From Streptomyces glomeratus (GTDB lineage: Bacteria > Actinomycetota > Actinomycetes > Streptomycetales > Streptomycetaceae), in assembly GCF_021462825.1 (NCBI RefSeq), contig NZ_JAKEEB010000016.1:62001-126000 (forward strand): DNA of 64,000 nt. Reading direction: 5' to 3'. The notes beneath the pieces were generated by a model. It was not told the origin of the DNA. It saw nothing but the letters and a program-made list of their open reading frames with translations, and ran no database searches. Below are positions 50,268-59,122 of this stretch, in pieces. Made by a program: the position numbers and the translations under genes. Each line of letters opens with the position of its first letter. Within the stretch, counting starts at the first letter, position 1.

Positions 50268-51611
50268 ATGGCTTCCGACGAGACCGCGACGACCGCCTCC
50301 GCACCCACACGCACGAGCACGCCGGTACGCGGCTCCGCCCCCGTACCCGGCACCGCGGTGGCGGGGGCCGGGAGCGGCGCGGCCCGCCCGAGCGCATGGA
50401 CGACGCGTGTGCTCGTCGTCGGCATCGTCCTCACCGCGCTCAACCTGCGGCCCGCCATCACCAGCCTCGGCTCCCTTCTCGAAGAGGTACGTGACGGGCT
50501 CGGCATGAGCGGCAGCCTCGCCGGACTGCTGACCTCCGTACCTCCGCTGTGCTTCGCCGTCTTCGGTGTCACGGCCCCGCGGCTGGCCCGTCGGTTCGGC
50601 GCGGCCGCCGTGGTCTGCGCCGGAATGGCCGCGATCACCGCCGGGCTCCTGATCCGCCCGTACGCGGGGAGCACCGCGGGCTTCCTGGCCGCCAGCGCGC
50701 TCGCCCTGATGGGCATCGCCGTCGGCAACGTCCTGATGCCGGTGATCGTCAAGCGCTGGTTCCCGGACCGGGTGGGTTCCATGACCGGCCTGTACTCGAT
50801 GGCGCTCGCCCTCGGCACGTCCACGGCCGCGGCGGCCACGGTCCCCATGACCGATGCCCTCGGCAGCGATTGGCGGTCGGGGCTCGCGATGTGGGCGGCG
50901 CTGTCGGCGACGGCCGTCCTGCCGTGGATCCCGTTCGTGCGCGCGCGGGGCGCCCGTTCCGCCGGGAGCGCCGCCGGGGGCGGCACGCTCGTCGCCGGCG
51001 CCGACCGGGGCGAGTCCGAGGGGCCTGGGATGATCCGGAGCCGTACCGCATGGGCGCTGGCCGTCTTCTTCGGGCTCCAGGCCACGGCCGCCTACATCAC
51101 GATGGGCTGGATGGCGCAGATCTTCCGTGACGCCGGGGTGTCCGCGGGCACGGCCGGAATGCTGCTGGCGGTCACCATGGTGATGGGCGTGCCCCTCGCC
51201 TTCGTCATCCCACGGCTGGCGACCCGGCTGCCGCACCAGGGTCCGATCGTGGTGGCGCTCGGGGTCTGCGGCCTCGCCGGGTACGCGGGCCTGTACTGGG
51301 CCCCGGCGGCCGGCGCCTGGGCCTGGGCGCTGCTGCTCGGCGTCTCCAACTGCGCTTTCCCCCTGGCCCTCACCATGGTGGGCATGCGGGCCCGGACCGG
51401 TGCGGGGGTGGCCAAGCTGTCGGCGTTCGCGCAGAGCACCGGATATCTGCTGTCGATCCCGGGGCCGCTGCTGGTGGGCGTCCTCTATCAGCACAGCGGC
51501 GGCTGGGGTCTGCCCATCGCACTGATGGCCGGGCTGATGGTCCCGCAGGTCGCGGCGGGCGTCCTGGCGGGCCGCGACCGGATCGTGGAGGACGAGGCGG
51601 CGGCGCGCTGA
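50268..51611 (+). CDS. MFS transporter, CynX/NimT family
   Basis: A 447-aa permease with about 12 helices. After a 45-residue Thr/Ala/Pro-rich N-terminal tail come VLVVGIVLTALNLRPAITSL, which is the CynX/NimT signature, and VPPLCFAVFGVTAPRLARRF, GIAVGNVLMPVIVKRWFPDR with GLYSMALALGTSTAAA, and ATAAYITMGWMAQIFRDAG. Family members export cyanate, nitroimidazole or other small molecules. Start chosen by leaderless geometry; upstream ATGs at 50256 and 50259 are possible. It is followed by the 38-aa SGM_5486-type protein. Confidence 0.9.
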   Translation: MASDETATTASAPTRTSTPVRGSAPVPGTAVAGAGSGAARPSAWTTRVLVVGIVLTALNLRPAITSLGSLLEEVRDGLGMSGSLAGLLTSVPPLCFAVFGVTAPRLARRFGAAAVVCAGMAAITAGLLIRPYAGSTAGFLAASALALMGIAVGNVLMPVIVKRWFPDRVGSMTGLYSMALALGTSTAAAATVPMTDALGSDWRSGLAMWAALSATAVLPWIPFVRARGARSAGSAAGGGTLVAGADRGESEGPGMIRSRTAWALAVFFGLQATAAYITMGWMAQIFRDAGVSAGTAGMLLAVTMVMGVPLAFVIPRLATRLPHQGPIVVALGVCGLAGYAGLYWAPAAGAWAWALLLGVSNCAFPLALTMVGMRARTGAGVAKLSAFAQSTGYLLSIPGPLLVGVLYQHSGGWGLPIALMAGLMVPQVAAGVLAGRDRIVEDEAAAR

Positions 51612-51655
51612 GCACAGACCAGGGCACGCTGCGGAGGACGCCGCCGGGCGCGCTC

Positions 51656-51676
51656 GGCCCGGCCGGGGGCCGGGCC
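51656..51676 (+). terminator. Hairpin after the MFS gene
   Basis: Nine-base arms GGCCCGGCC / GGCCGGGCC with a 3-base loop, 44 bases past the stop. A second hairpin CCCCACC-GGA-GGTGGGG (51704-51720) lies before the micro-protein. Confidence 0.55.
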
Positions 51677-51746
51677 CTCGGGGGCTGACCCGTCCGGTGG
51701 CGACCCCACCGGAGGTGGGGCGGGGGAGGGGTGCGAAACTGACCGT

Positions 51747-51863
51747 ATGCCCGTGCTCGACCCGAATCCCCCGAACGGCCAGAAGAAGATGCTGCTCGTC
51801 TTCGGCGCGTTCTTCGCCATCTTCGTGATCATCGCCGTCATCGCCACGATCGCCTCCCCCTGA
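51747..51863 (+). CDS. SGM_5486-type transporter-associated micro-protein
   Basis: A 38-aa ORF beginning MPVLDPNPPNGQKKMLLVFG, with one C-terminal membrane helix (FGAFFAIFVIIAVIATIA). It matches the short family found next to CynX/NimT MFS transporters in streptomycetes, and here follows such a gene by 135 bases. It may be a regulatory or assembly partner of the permease. No strong ribosome-binding site is seen, though GGGGAGGGG lies 15 bases upstream. Confidence 0.8.
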   Translation: MPVLDPNPPNGQKKMLLVFGAFFAIFVIIAVIATIASP

Positions 51864-52035
51864 CGGGGGGTGACCCCAGGCCCGGGGTGGGGCTGGCCCC
51901 CGCATCCCCTAGGGGGTGAGTGTCAGGGTCAAGTGGGTGGATCACCGGATGGGTTGAGGGCCGCCGAGTCCCTACCTTCGAGGTGTGGCCGCCGACGGCG
52001 GACCACGGACCGTCCGCACACCCACGGAGGCAGCC

Positions 52036-52248
52036 ATGTCGGCCCGCACCCACACCCGGTCCCACCCGGCGGCCACGGGCGGCATCGACATGCGGCTGCC
52101 CTGGTGGGCCCTCGCGCTGCCCACGCTGGCCTTCGTGGTCCTGCTGGCGCTGATACTCAATCCGGCGGACGCGCGGGCGGGCGGCGACCCCGCTCTCGGC
52201 CGGCTCGTCGAGGGGATCCAGCAGACGATGAGGCACCACACACGGTGA
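52036..52248 (+). CDS. Small single-helix membrane protein, unknown
   Basis: A 70-aa protein with one hydrophobic helix (about 20-41, PWWALALPTLAFVVLLALIL) between a short N-terminus and a soluble tail (ALGRLVEGIQQTMRHHTR). ATG follows GGAGGC at a good distance. The family is not known to me; homologues exist in Streptomyces next to similar genes. Confidence rests on the clean start and helix. Confidence 0.7.
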   Translation: MSARTHTRSHPAATGGIDMRLPWWALALPTLAFVVLLALILNPADARAGGDPALGRLVEGIQQTMRHHTR

Positions 52249-52447
52249 CCCCTCCACCCGCACGGCGCCCCGCCCGACGGACCGGGACCCGGAGTCCCCG
52301 GGGCCCCAAGCCTCCGGGTCCGGCCGCGAGAGGCTGCTTCTTCCGAGGCAGGCGGCGCGCAGGCCCGATCGGCCATGCGCGCGAGCGCACTTCCGACGCC
52401 GTCAACTCCCTGCGCTCCCTGGCCTCTTTCATGCGAAGCTGGGACGC

Positions 52448-52966
52448 ATGAGCTCCGCAGAACCCCGCAGGATTGTCCTCTTCCGGCATGCGAAGGCCGA
52501 CTGGCCGCAGGTGGCCGACCACGAGCGGCCCCTCGCAGACCGGGGCCGCAAGGACGCGGCCGTCGCCGGCCGCAAGCTGGCCGACACCGGCATCCCCTTC
52601 GACCTGGCCCTCTGCTCCACGGCGACGCGTACCCGCGAGACCTGGAAGATCGCGGTCCAGGAGCTTCCGCACCGGCCGAAAACCGTCTACGAGGAGCGGG
52701 TCTACGACGCCTCGCCCGGCGAACTGATCACCGTGCTCAACGAAACCCCCGAGGACGTCCAGAACGTGACCCTCATCGGTCATAATCCGGGCATCCAGGG
52801 CCTCGCCGAGGTCCTTGCGGGGGAAGCGGAGGCCGAGGCACGCGAGCGGATGAGCCGACGCGGCTTCCCCGCCGCCGCCTTCGCCGTGCTCTCCTTCGAC
52901 GGCTCCTGGAAGTCCCTGGAGCCGGGCACGGCCACCCTGCTCGACTACTGGGCGCCGAGCGAGTAA
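52448..52966 (+). CDS. SixA-type histidine phosphatase (phosphohistidine phosphatase family)
   Basis: A 172-aa protein with the RHG motif RRIVLFRHAKADWPQVADHE at the N-terminus (nucleophile His in RHAK), DRGRKDAAVAGRKLADTG, CSTATRTRETW and LIGHNPGIQGLAEVL with the second His. SixA proteins remove phosphate from His residues of phosphotransfer proteins; the target here is unknown. It lies next to serB convergently, separated by a strong terminator. Confidence 0.9.
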   Translation: MSSAEPRRIVLFRHAKADWPQVADHERPLADRGRKDAAVAGRKLADTGIPFDLALCSTATRTRETWKIAVQELPHRPKTVYEERVYDASPGELITVLNETPEDVQNVTLIGHNPGIQGLAEVLAGEAEAEARERMSRRGFPAAAFAVLSFDGSWKSLEPGTATLLDYWAPSE

Positions 52967-52984
52967 CCCCCCACGGAAGGCAGC

Positions 52985-53016
52985 GGGGCCCGGCACCGGT
53001 CACGGTGCCGGGCCCC
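52985..53016. terminator. Bidirectional terminator between the SixA-like gene and serB
   Basis: Perfect 14-base stem GGGGCCCGGCACCG / CGGTGCCGGGCCCC with loop GTCA, 18 bases after the SixA-like stop and 43 before the serB stop. Confidence 0.85.
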
Positions 53017-53059
53017 GGCGACGTCGTGCGCGGCCGCAGGTGACACCGCGGCACAGGCC

Positions 53060-54271
53060 TCAGCCGATCTCGTCGTGTATGTCCGCCGCCTCGACCTCTT
53101 CCCGGGTGACGCCGAGCAGATACAGGACGGTGTCCAGGAAGGGGAAGTTCACCGCCGTGTGCGCGGCCTCGCGGACCACGGGCTTGGCGTTGAAGGCGAC
53201 GCCCAGACCGGCCGCGTTCAGCATGTCGAGGTCGTTGGCCCCGTCCCCGATCGCCACGGTCTGCGCCAGCGGCACGCCAGCCTCTGCGGCGAACCGGCGC
53301 AGCAGCCGCGCCTTGCCCGCCCGGTCCACGACCTCGCCGACGACCCTGCCGGTCAGCTTCCCGTCGACGATCTCCAGCGTGTTGGCCTGCGCGAAGTCCA
53401 GGCCGAGCCGCTCCTTGAGATCATCGGTGACCTGGGTGAAGCCGCCGGAGACAACCCCCACTTGGAAGCCGAGTCGTTTCAGCGTGCGGATCAGAGTGCG
53501 CGCGCCCGGGGTGAGCCGCACCTCGGCGCGCACCTTGTCGATCACCGACGCGTCCAGCCCCTTGAGCAGCGCCACGCGTGCGTGCAGCGACTGCTCGAAG
53601 TCCAGCTCGCCGCGCATGGCGGCCGCCGTCACCTCGGCGACCTCCGCCTCGCAGCCCGCGTGCGCGGCGAACAGTTCGATGACCTCGTCCTGGATGAGCG
53701 TCGAGTCCACGTCCATGACGACCAGACGCTGGGCCCGCCGGTGCAGACCGGCCGCGACGACGGCGACGTCGACACCGAGTGCCGCGGCGTCGGTCACCAG
53801 GGCGGTGCGCAGCGGCTCCGTCTCCACGCCGGACACGGCGAACTCGACGGCCGTGACCGGATACTTGGCGAGCCGGAAGATACGGTCGATGTTGCCGCCG
53901 GTGGCGGCGATCCGGGCGGCGATGGCGGCCGTCGACTCGGCGGTCAGTGGATGGCCGAGCACGGTGACCAGGGAACGTCCGAGACCCCGCGGACGGTTGT
54001 CGCCGATGCCGGAGATGATCTCGGCCTGCATCTTCACGGACTCCGCCCAGTTGTGGACGGTCGCCCGCAGATCACCCTCGAGCCCGGACGGCGGCGTCGT
54101 CACCAGGGCGCACAGCACCATGCGGCCCCGGGTGACGACCTGCTCGATGTCGACGACGTCGACGTTGTAGGCGGCCAGCGTGTCGAACAGGCCGGCCGTC
54201 AGGCCGGGCCGGTCCTTGCCGAAGATCTTGACAAGGAGAGTGGGGGCGTCGGAGGTCTGCGAAGCGCTCAT
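53060..54271 (-). CDS. serB: Phosphoserine phosphatase with N-terminal ACT domains
   Basis: A 403-aa HAD enzyme making serine from phosphoserine. Residues 1 to about 180 are two ACT-like domains (LLVKIFGKDRPGLTAGLFDT, LVTVLGHPLTAESTAAIAAR), a common actinobacterial layout that allows amino-acid feedback. The HAD domain has VVMDVDSTLIQDEVIE (catalytic Asp), VGVVSGGFTQVTDDLKERLG and VAIGDGANDLDMLNAAGLGV. ATG with GGTGGA upstream. Single gene. Confidence 0.95.
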   Translation of the reverse strand: MSASQTSDAPTLLVKIFGKDRPGLTAGLFDTLAAYNVDVVDIEQVVTRGRMVLCALVTTPPSGLEGDLRATVHNWAESVKMQAEIISGIGDNRPRGLGRSLVTVLGHPLTAESTAAIAARIAATGGNIDRIFRLAKYPVTAVEFAVSGVETEPLRTALVTDAAALGVDVAVVAAGLHRRAQRLVVMDVDSTLIQDEVIELFAAHAGCEAEVAEVTAAAMRGELDFEQSLHARVALLKGLDASVIDKVRAEVRLTPGARTLIRTLKRLGFQVGVVSGGFTQVTDDLKERLGLDFAQANTLEIVDGKLTGRVVGEVVDRAGKARLLRRFAAEAGVPLAQTVAIGDGANDLDMLNAAGLGVAFNAKPVVREAAHTAVNFPFLDTVLYLLGVTREEVEAADIHDEIG

Positions 54272-54425
54272 GGTGTTTCCACCGTATCCGGCACCCAGTG
54301 CCTTTCGCGTGCCCGGTCCGTCTAGCGGACACGGAACAGTGTATGGCGGGCGGGTGACGAGCGGCTTGACCGCCGGCGAAGGCGCAGGGTGCGGGAGAGC
54401 AACCGCCGACGAGGCGGGAGCCTCG

Positions 54426-56261
54426 TCAGCCGCGCCCCCTGGACGGCCCGGGCGGCGGAGGTGGGGGAGGAGGCGGGGGCCCCTGGTCCGGCGACGACGA
54501 CGTCCCCGAGGTACGGCGCCGGGACGGCGGTACGGGCGGCTCGATCGGCCGGATCACCGTGGGTGCCCCGGACACGTCACCACCGGCGGGCCGAGCGCTC
54601 CCTTCCGGAGGTTCCCCGGCAGCCCACGCCCGCGCACCTTCGCCCGCCCGCGCGTCTTCGCCCTGACCTGCGCCCGCACCCGGCCGTGCGTCCTCCGCCT
54701 TCCGGAGCGCCTCGGGCAGCCGTAGATAGGGATTGGTGTCCGGGTTCGGCGGGCGGTAGGGCGTGCCCGGGGTGTAGGGACCGGCCTCCCGTCGCGCCGT
54801 CGCGACCGGGGACGCCGAAGTGGCCCGCCACACCGCGTCACCCCGTGCCAGGGGCGCCGCCCGGCTCCCCGCCGCCCCGGTCGCATACGCGAGCAGCGCC
54901 CCGGCCGCCCCGGCGCCCGCACCCCATGCCGCGCCCAGCAGCACGGCCGCGCCGAGGTCCCCGTGCAGCTCGACTCCGGCGCCGAAGGCGTCGAATCCGA
55001 ACACGGACAGCGAGGCGTCCACCGACACATCCGTCAGCAGGACCAGCAGCGGCAGTGCCGCCGCCGTCACGATCCCGAGGCGAAGCGCGCAGCGCCCTGC
55101 GAAGCCGAGGGGACCCGTGGCCCGTACGGCGGAAGCAGTCACACCCGGTACGGCCGCCGCATCCCCGCCCCCTACGAGAGGCGTACGCGCCGCCGTCAGC
55201 ACACCGGCGAACAGCATCATGAGCGCCGCGGCGACCGCCAGCAGCCACACCTTGCCGTCCAGCCCGGCCAGGCGTTCCAACGTCACCGACTGGCCGGTCC
55301 GCACGCTCAGCAGCCGGTCCAGCGGGTCCGGGAGGAGTTTCGCCAGCTCGCCCGTGGCTTTGCCGTCCCACGGTACGAACAGCCCGAGCGGGACGGCCAG
55401 CCACACCCCGTTCGGTGCGCCGAGCAGCGCCGCCCCCGCGATCCGCGCCGGGTGGTCGTCGCCGGTCGCCGCGTACGCCGCCGCCGCGAGGCCGGCGACC
55501 ACCGCCGTCAGCATCACCGCCGCCAGCGCCGACACGGCCGGGCGCACGACCCGGTGCACGGCTTCCCAGCCCCGAGGCAGGGGTGTGCGCCGCGAGGCGA
55601 GCAGCGCGATCACCAGGACACCGGCCGCCCAGGCCGCGCCCCCGAGCAGTGTGGGCATCGTGTCGACGCTGAAGCCGACCGAGGCCTTCGCCCGGACGAG
55701 ATCCCCGATCCGGCTCGGCAACAGCCCTCCGAGGTCGCCGAGCCCCGGGATGCCGACGCTCCCCCCGCCCCTCCCGCCGGGCAGCCTGTCGAGCCCGAGC
55801 GAGCCCCCGTCGATGGTGACGACGTCGTGGCCGGCCCAGGCGAGACCGCCCAGCATCGCCACGAACAGCGCCACCACCGCGCCCGCCCGCGCGAGGAGTT
55901 CGGACGGGGCGACGACCACTCCCGCCGCACGCAGCGAACGCAGGAAGAACCAGGACAGCAGCAGCGCACCCACCAGACCCACACCCAGTGGCGTGATCTC
56001 GACGGCGGTCGTCGCCTCGGCCCCTTTCAGACCGAACGCCGACACATTCCCGGACGGCCTGACCGAGCCGTTCGCCCCCAGCGCCACGACGGCCGCCGTC
56101 ATCGGCCCGAGCGAGCCCGCCGCATCCGCCCGGAGCAGATGCAGACCCAGCGCCGCCGTCCCCGCCATCCCGATCAACGCCCAGCTCACGGACGCGATCG
56201 CGGACAGCAGCACATCCGCCCAGGGCAGCCTCCTGCCGTGTTCCGCGGCCTCGTTGCGCAT
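54426..56261 (-). CDS. Streptophobe-type polytopic membrane protein
   Basis: A 611-aa, very hydrophobic protein with about 10 membrane helices in the first 460 residues (LLSAIASVSWALIGMAGTAA, VGLVGALLLSWFFLRSLRAA, ALAAVMLTAVVAGLAAAAYA) and a long, Pro-rich disordered tail ending in a run of ten prolines. The tail includes PYRPPNPDTNPYLRLPEALR. It matches the streptophobe family of Streptomyces membrane proteins, of unknown function. It is divergently transcribed from the FHA-ABC exporter, sharing a 240-base intergenic region, suggesting joint work. Confidence 0.82.
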   Translation of the reverse strand: MRNEAAEHGRRLPWADVLLSAIASVSWALIGMAGTAALGLHLLRADAAGSLGPMTAAVVALGANGSVRPSGNVSAFGLKGAEATTAVEITPLGVGLVGALLLSWFFLRSLRAAGVVVAPSELLARAGAVVALFVAMLGGLAWAGHDVVTIDGGSLGLDRLPGGRGGGSVGIPGLGDLGGLLPSRIGDLVRAKASVGFSVDTMPTLLGGAAWAAGVLVIALLASRRTPLPRGWEAVHRVVRPAVSALAAVMLTAVVAGLAAAAYAATGDDHPARIAGAALLGAPNGVWLAVPLGLFVPWDGKATGELAKLLPDPLDRLLSVRTGQSVTLERLAGLDGKVWLLAVAAALMMLFAGVLTAARTPLVGGGDAAAVPGVTASAVRATGPLGFAGRCALRLGIVTAAALPLLVLLTDVSVDASLSVFGFDAFGAGVELHGDLGAAVLLGAAWGAGAGAAGALLAYATGAAGSRAAPLARGDAVWRATSASPVATARREAGPYTPGTPYRPPNPDTNPYLRLPEALRKAEDARPGAGAGQGEDARAGEGARAWAAGEPPEGSARPAGGDVSGAPTVIRPIEPPVPPSRRRTSGTSSSPDQGPPPPPPPPPPGPSRGRG

Positions 56262-56450
56262 CGTCAGACCCCCGGTCCGCTCCGCGGCGATCCACCGCGG
56301 ATGTCCCCCTCGCGTCGGATTACCACTCTCCGGCCGGGTTTCACCTCCGTCAACGGCGCGTGCCCCACGGCTCGTTCACGTTCATCACAAGGCCCGACTT
56401 TCAGTCAGAGCACCGAGCCTGAAATAGTTCCCCACGATGTTCGACATCCC

Positions 56451-56517
56451 TACACTCCCCGTGATGGGGGTAACTCGGGGGACAACTCAGTGGGGCATGG
56501 AGTGCCTGAACTCGTAG
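56451..56517 (+). promoter_or_regulatory. Leaderless uORF overlapping the FHA-ABC start
   Basis: TACACT (56451-56456) is 7 bases before ATG 56464, from which a 17-codon ORF (MGVTRGTTQWGMECLNS) runs in another frame to a TAG at 56515-56517, overlapping the main GTG start at 56502 by 16 bases. This could couple translation of the exporter to a leader ORF. Confidence 0.4.
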
Positions 56518-59042
56518 TGGAATTCAATGGACGCACCTGGACGCTCGACGCGTCCAGGCCACACACCCTCGGACGTGATCCGCAGGGGGACATCGTGCTC
56601 GAGGACGCCAGGGTCTCCTGGCGCCACGCCACGATCAGCTGGAACGGGCGCAGTTGGGTCCTGGAGGACCGGGGGAGCACCAACGGCACGTTCGTCGGGG
56701 GCCGGCGCATCCACCAGCTGGAGATCGGCGGAGCCACGACCGTGCACCTCGGCAACGCGACCGACGGGCCGGGCCTGAACCTGTCCGGTGCCGCGGCCGC
56801 GGTGGCCGCGCCGCAGTCCGGGCCCCGGCAGCAGCCGTACGCGGCACAGGGCGCGGGCGCCGGCTGGGCGGCGCAGCAGGCCCCCCAGCAGCAGGCGCCC
56901 CAGCAGAGCCGGCAGATCCCGCCGCAACCCGCTTCCCGGACGCCACAGCACTCCGCCGCCCCGGTCCCGCAGCAGCAGGGCCCCGGTGGCGGCGCGGGCA
57001 TGCCGCCGGTCTACGGCGACCGCAGTCCGACCACGTTCCACCAGCTCGCCCTCGGCCGGGTGATGCGCATCGGCCGTGCGCTGGAGAACGACCTCGTCGT
57101 CTCGGACCTCCAGGTCTCCCGCCACCACGCCGAGTTCCACGCCACGCCCGACGGCCGTTTCGAGATCCGTGACCTGGGCTCGCACAACGGCACGTTCGTC
57201 AACGGCATGCCGATCGGCAAGGGCGGCTCGGCGCTGCTCGGCCCGCACGACATCGTCGGCGTGGGTCATTCGACGTTCCGTCTGGTCGGCGACCGGCTCG
57301 AGGAGTTCGTCGACACCGGCGAGATCTCCTTCTCCGCCCGCCATCTGACCGTCACGGTCGACGGCGGCAAGCAGATCCTGAAGGACGTCTCCTTCGGCGT
57401 GCCGGAGAAGTCGCTCATCGCGGTCATCGGCCCCTCCGGCTCCGGCAAGTCGACACTGCTGAAGGCGCTCACGGGCTACCGTCCCGCCAACCAGGGCGAC
57501 GTCCTCTACGACAACCGCAACCTGTACAAGCAGTTCGCCGAGCTGCGCCAGCGCATCGGTCTGGTCCCGCAGGACGACATCCTGCACAAGGAGCTGACCG
57601 TCAAGAAGGCGCTCAAGTACGCGGCCAAGCTGCGCTTTCCCGCCGACACCACGGCCGCCGAGCGCGAGGCCCGCATCGACGAGGTGCTGCGCGAGCTGAA
57701 GCTGGACGTACACAAGGAGAAGAAGGTCACCTCCCTCTCCGGCGGTCAGCGCAAGCGTGTCTCGGTGGCCCTGGAGCTGCTCACCAAGCCGTCGCTGATC
57801 TTCCTGGACGAACCGACCTCCGGTCTCGACCCGGGCATGGACCGCGACGTCATGCAGCTGCTGCGTGGCCTCGCGGACGACGGCCGCACGGTCCTGGTCG
57901 TCACCCACTCCGTGGCCGAGCTGGCGCTGTGCGACAAGCTCCTGGTGATGGCGCCGGGCGGGGCCGTCGCCTACTTCGGCCCGCCCGAGGAGGCGCTGAA
58001 CTTCTTCGGCTACGAATCCTGGGCCGATGTCTTCTCCGCCTTCGAGAACTACCGCGACTACGACTGGGCGGGGCGCTGGAAGGGCTCGGGGCACTACCAG
58101 ATGTACGCCGCGGACATCGACGCCGTGGCCCCGCAGTCGGTCCACATGCCACCCCCGCAGGCGATGAAGCCGCCCAAGCCCCAGGGCTGGCTCTCCCAGC
58201 TCGCCACCCTGATCCGGCGGTATGTCGCGGTCATAGCCTCCGACAGGGGCTTCCTGGCGCTGACGGTGATCCTGCCGGCGGTGCTCGGCGCGGTCAGCCT
58301 GCTCATCGACAGTGACAAGGGCCTGCTGGTCAACCCGGTCAACCCGAAGACCGGCGTCCCCGTCCCGAACGGCACGGCCACCACGGTCCTGCTGATCCTC
58401 GCGGTCGGCGCGTGCTTCGCGGGCGCCGCCAACTCCGTCCGGGAGCTGATCAAGGAGCGGGTCATCTACGAGCGGGAACGCGCCACCGGCCTGTCCCGCT
58501 CGGCGTATCTGATGTCCAAGGTGGTCGTGCTCGGCGCCATCACCGTGCTTCAGGGCCTGATGGTGGGCCTGATCGGCTTCTCCAGCCGGGAGATCCCCGA
58601 CCGGGGCGTGGTCCTCGGCCATGGCACGCTGGTGGAGCTGTGCCTGCCGGTCATGGCGCTCGGCTTCACCTCGATGATGTTCGGCCTGGTCATCTCCTCG
58701 CTGGTGAAGACCGCCGAGAAGACGATGCCGCTGCTGGTCATGTTCGCGATCATCCAGGTCGTGTTCACCGGCTGCCTGTTCACGCTGAACGGCACGGTCG
58801 GCGTCAACCAGTTCTCCTACCTGATGCCGTCCCGCTGGGCGGTCGGGGCCGCCGGCGCGACGCTGGACTTCAACAACATCGCCCCGAACACGGACGACCC
58901 GGCCAAGACGGACCCGCTGTGGAACCACACGGCGTCGGCCTGGACCCTGGACATGATCGCGCTGATCGCGCTCGGCGTGCTCTGCGGCTTCCTGGTGGCC
59001 CGCTTCCTGCGCCGCCACGAGCCCGAGGTCATGCGGAAGTAG
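56502..59042 (+). CDS. FHA-FHA-ABC transporter (Rv1747-like)
   Basis: An 846-aa fusion. FHA 1: residues about 1-90 (HTLGRDPQGDIVLEDARVSW, LEDRGSTNGTFVGGRRIHQL). A Gln/Pro/Ala-rich linker (about 95-170) contains Thr147 (SRTPQHSAAP). FHA 2: about 180-265 (MRIGRALENDLVVSDLQVSR, DLGSHNGTFVNG). ABC ATPase: Walker A GPSGSGKST at 310-318, signature LSGGQRKRVSVAL, Walker B LIFLDEPTSGLD. C-terminal ABC2-type membrane domain with six helices from about residue 580. FHA domains bind phospho-Thr, so a Ser/Thr kinase should control the exporter. Start: GTG with GGGG upstream; a GTG four codons earlier is possible. Confidence 0.93.
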   Translation: MPELVVEFNGRTWTLDASRPHTLGRDPQGDIVLEDARVSWRHATISWNGRSWVLEDRGSTNGTFVGGRRIHQLEIGGATTVHLGNATDGPGLNLSGAAAAVAAPQSGPRQQPYAAQGAGAGWAAQQAPQQQAPQQSRQIPPQPASRTPQHSAAPVPQQQGPGGGAGMPPVYGDRSPTTFHQLALGRVMRIGRALENDLVVSDLQVSRHHAEFHATPDGRFEIRDLGSHNGTFVNGMPIGKGGSALLGPHDIVGVGHSTFRLVGDRLEEFVDTGEISFSARHLTVTVDGGKQILKDVSFGVPEKSLIAVIGPSGSGKSTLLKALTGYRPANQGDVLYDNRNLYKQFAELRQRIGLVPQDDILHKELTVKKALKYAAKLRFPADTTAAEREARIDEVLRELKLDVHKEKKVTSLSGGQRKRVSVALELLTKPSLIFLDEPTSGLDPGMDRDVMQLLRGLADDGRTVLVVTHSVAELALCDKLLVMAPGGAVAYFGPPEEALNFFGYESWADVFSAFENYRDYDWAGRWKGSGHYQMYAADIDAVAPQSVHMPPPQAMKPPKPQGWLSQLATLIRRYVAVIASDRGFLALTVILPAVLGAVSLLIDSDKGLLVNPVNPKTGVPVPNGTATTVLLILAVGACFAGAANSVRELIKERVIYERERATGLSRSAYLMSKVVVLGAITVLQGLMVGLIGFSSREIPDRGVVLGHGTLVELCLPVMALGFTSMMFGLVISSLVKTAEKTMPLLVMFAIIQVVFTGCLFTLNGTVGVNQFSYLMPSRWAVGAAGATLDFNNIAPNTDDPAKTDPLWNHTASAWTLDMIALIALGVLCGFLVARFLRRHEPEVMRK

Positions 59043-59059
59043 TCACCCCGGACACGCGG

Positions 59060-59089
59060 AAGGGCGGCACCCGGGGGGTGCCGCCCTTT
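59060..59089 (+). terminator. Terminator of the FHA-ABC gene
   Basis: Stem AAGGGCGGCACCC / GGGTGCCGCCCTT (13 bases) with loop GGG, 17 bases past the stop. Confidence 0.85.
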
Positions 59090-59122
59090 CATCCGTCAGG
59101 CGAGAAGAGGTCCGCGCCGGCC

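Noticed and set aside
54963..56501. Long N-terminal extension of the FHA-ABC frame
   Set aside because: It is antisense to the streptophobe gene and has no FHA-related sequence; the first FHA domain begins at the GTG chosen.
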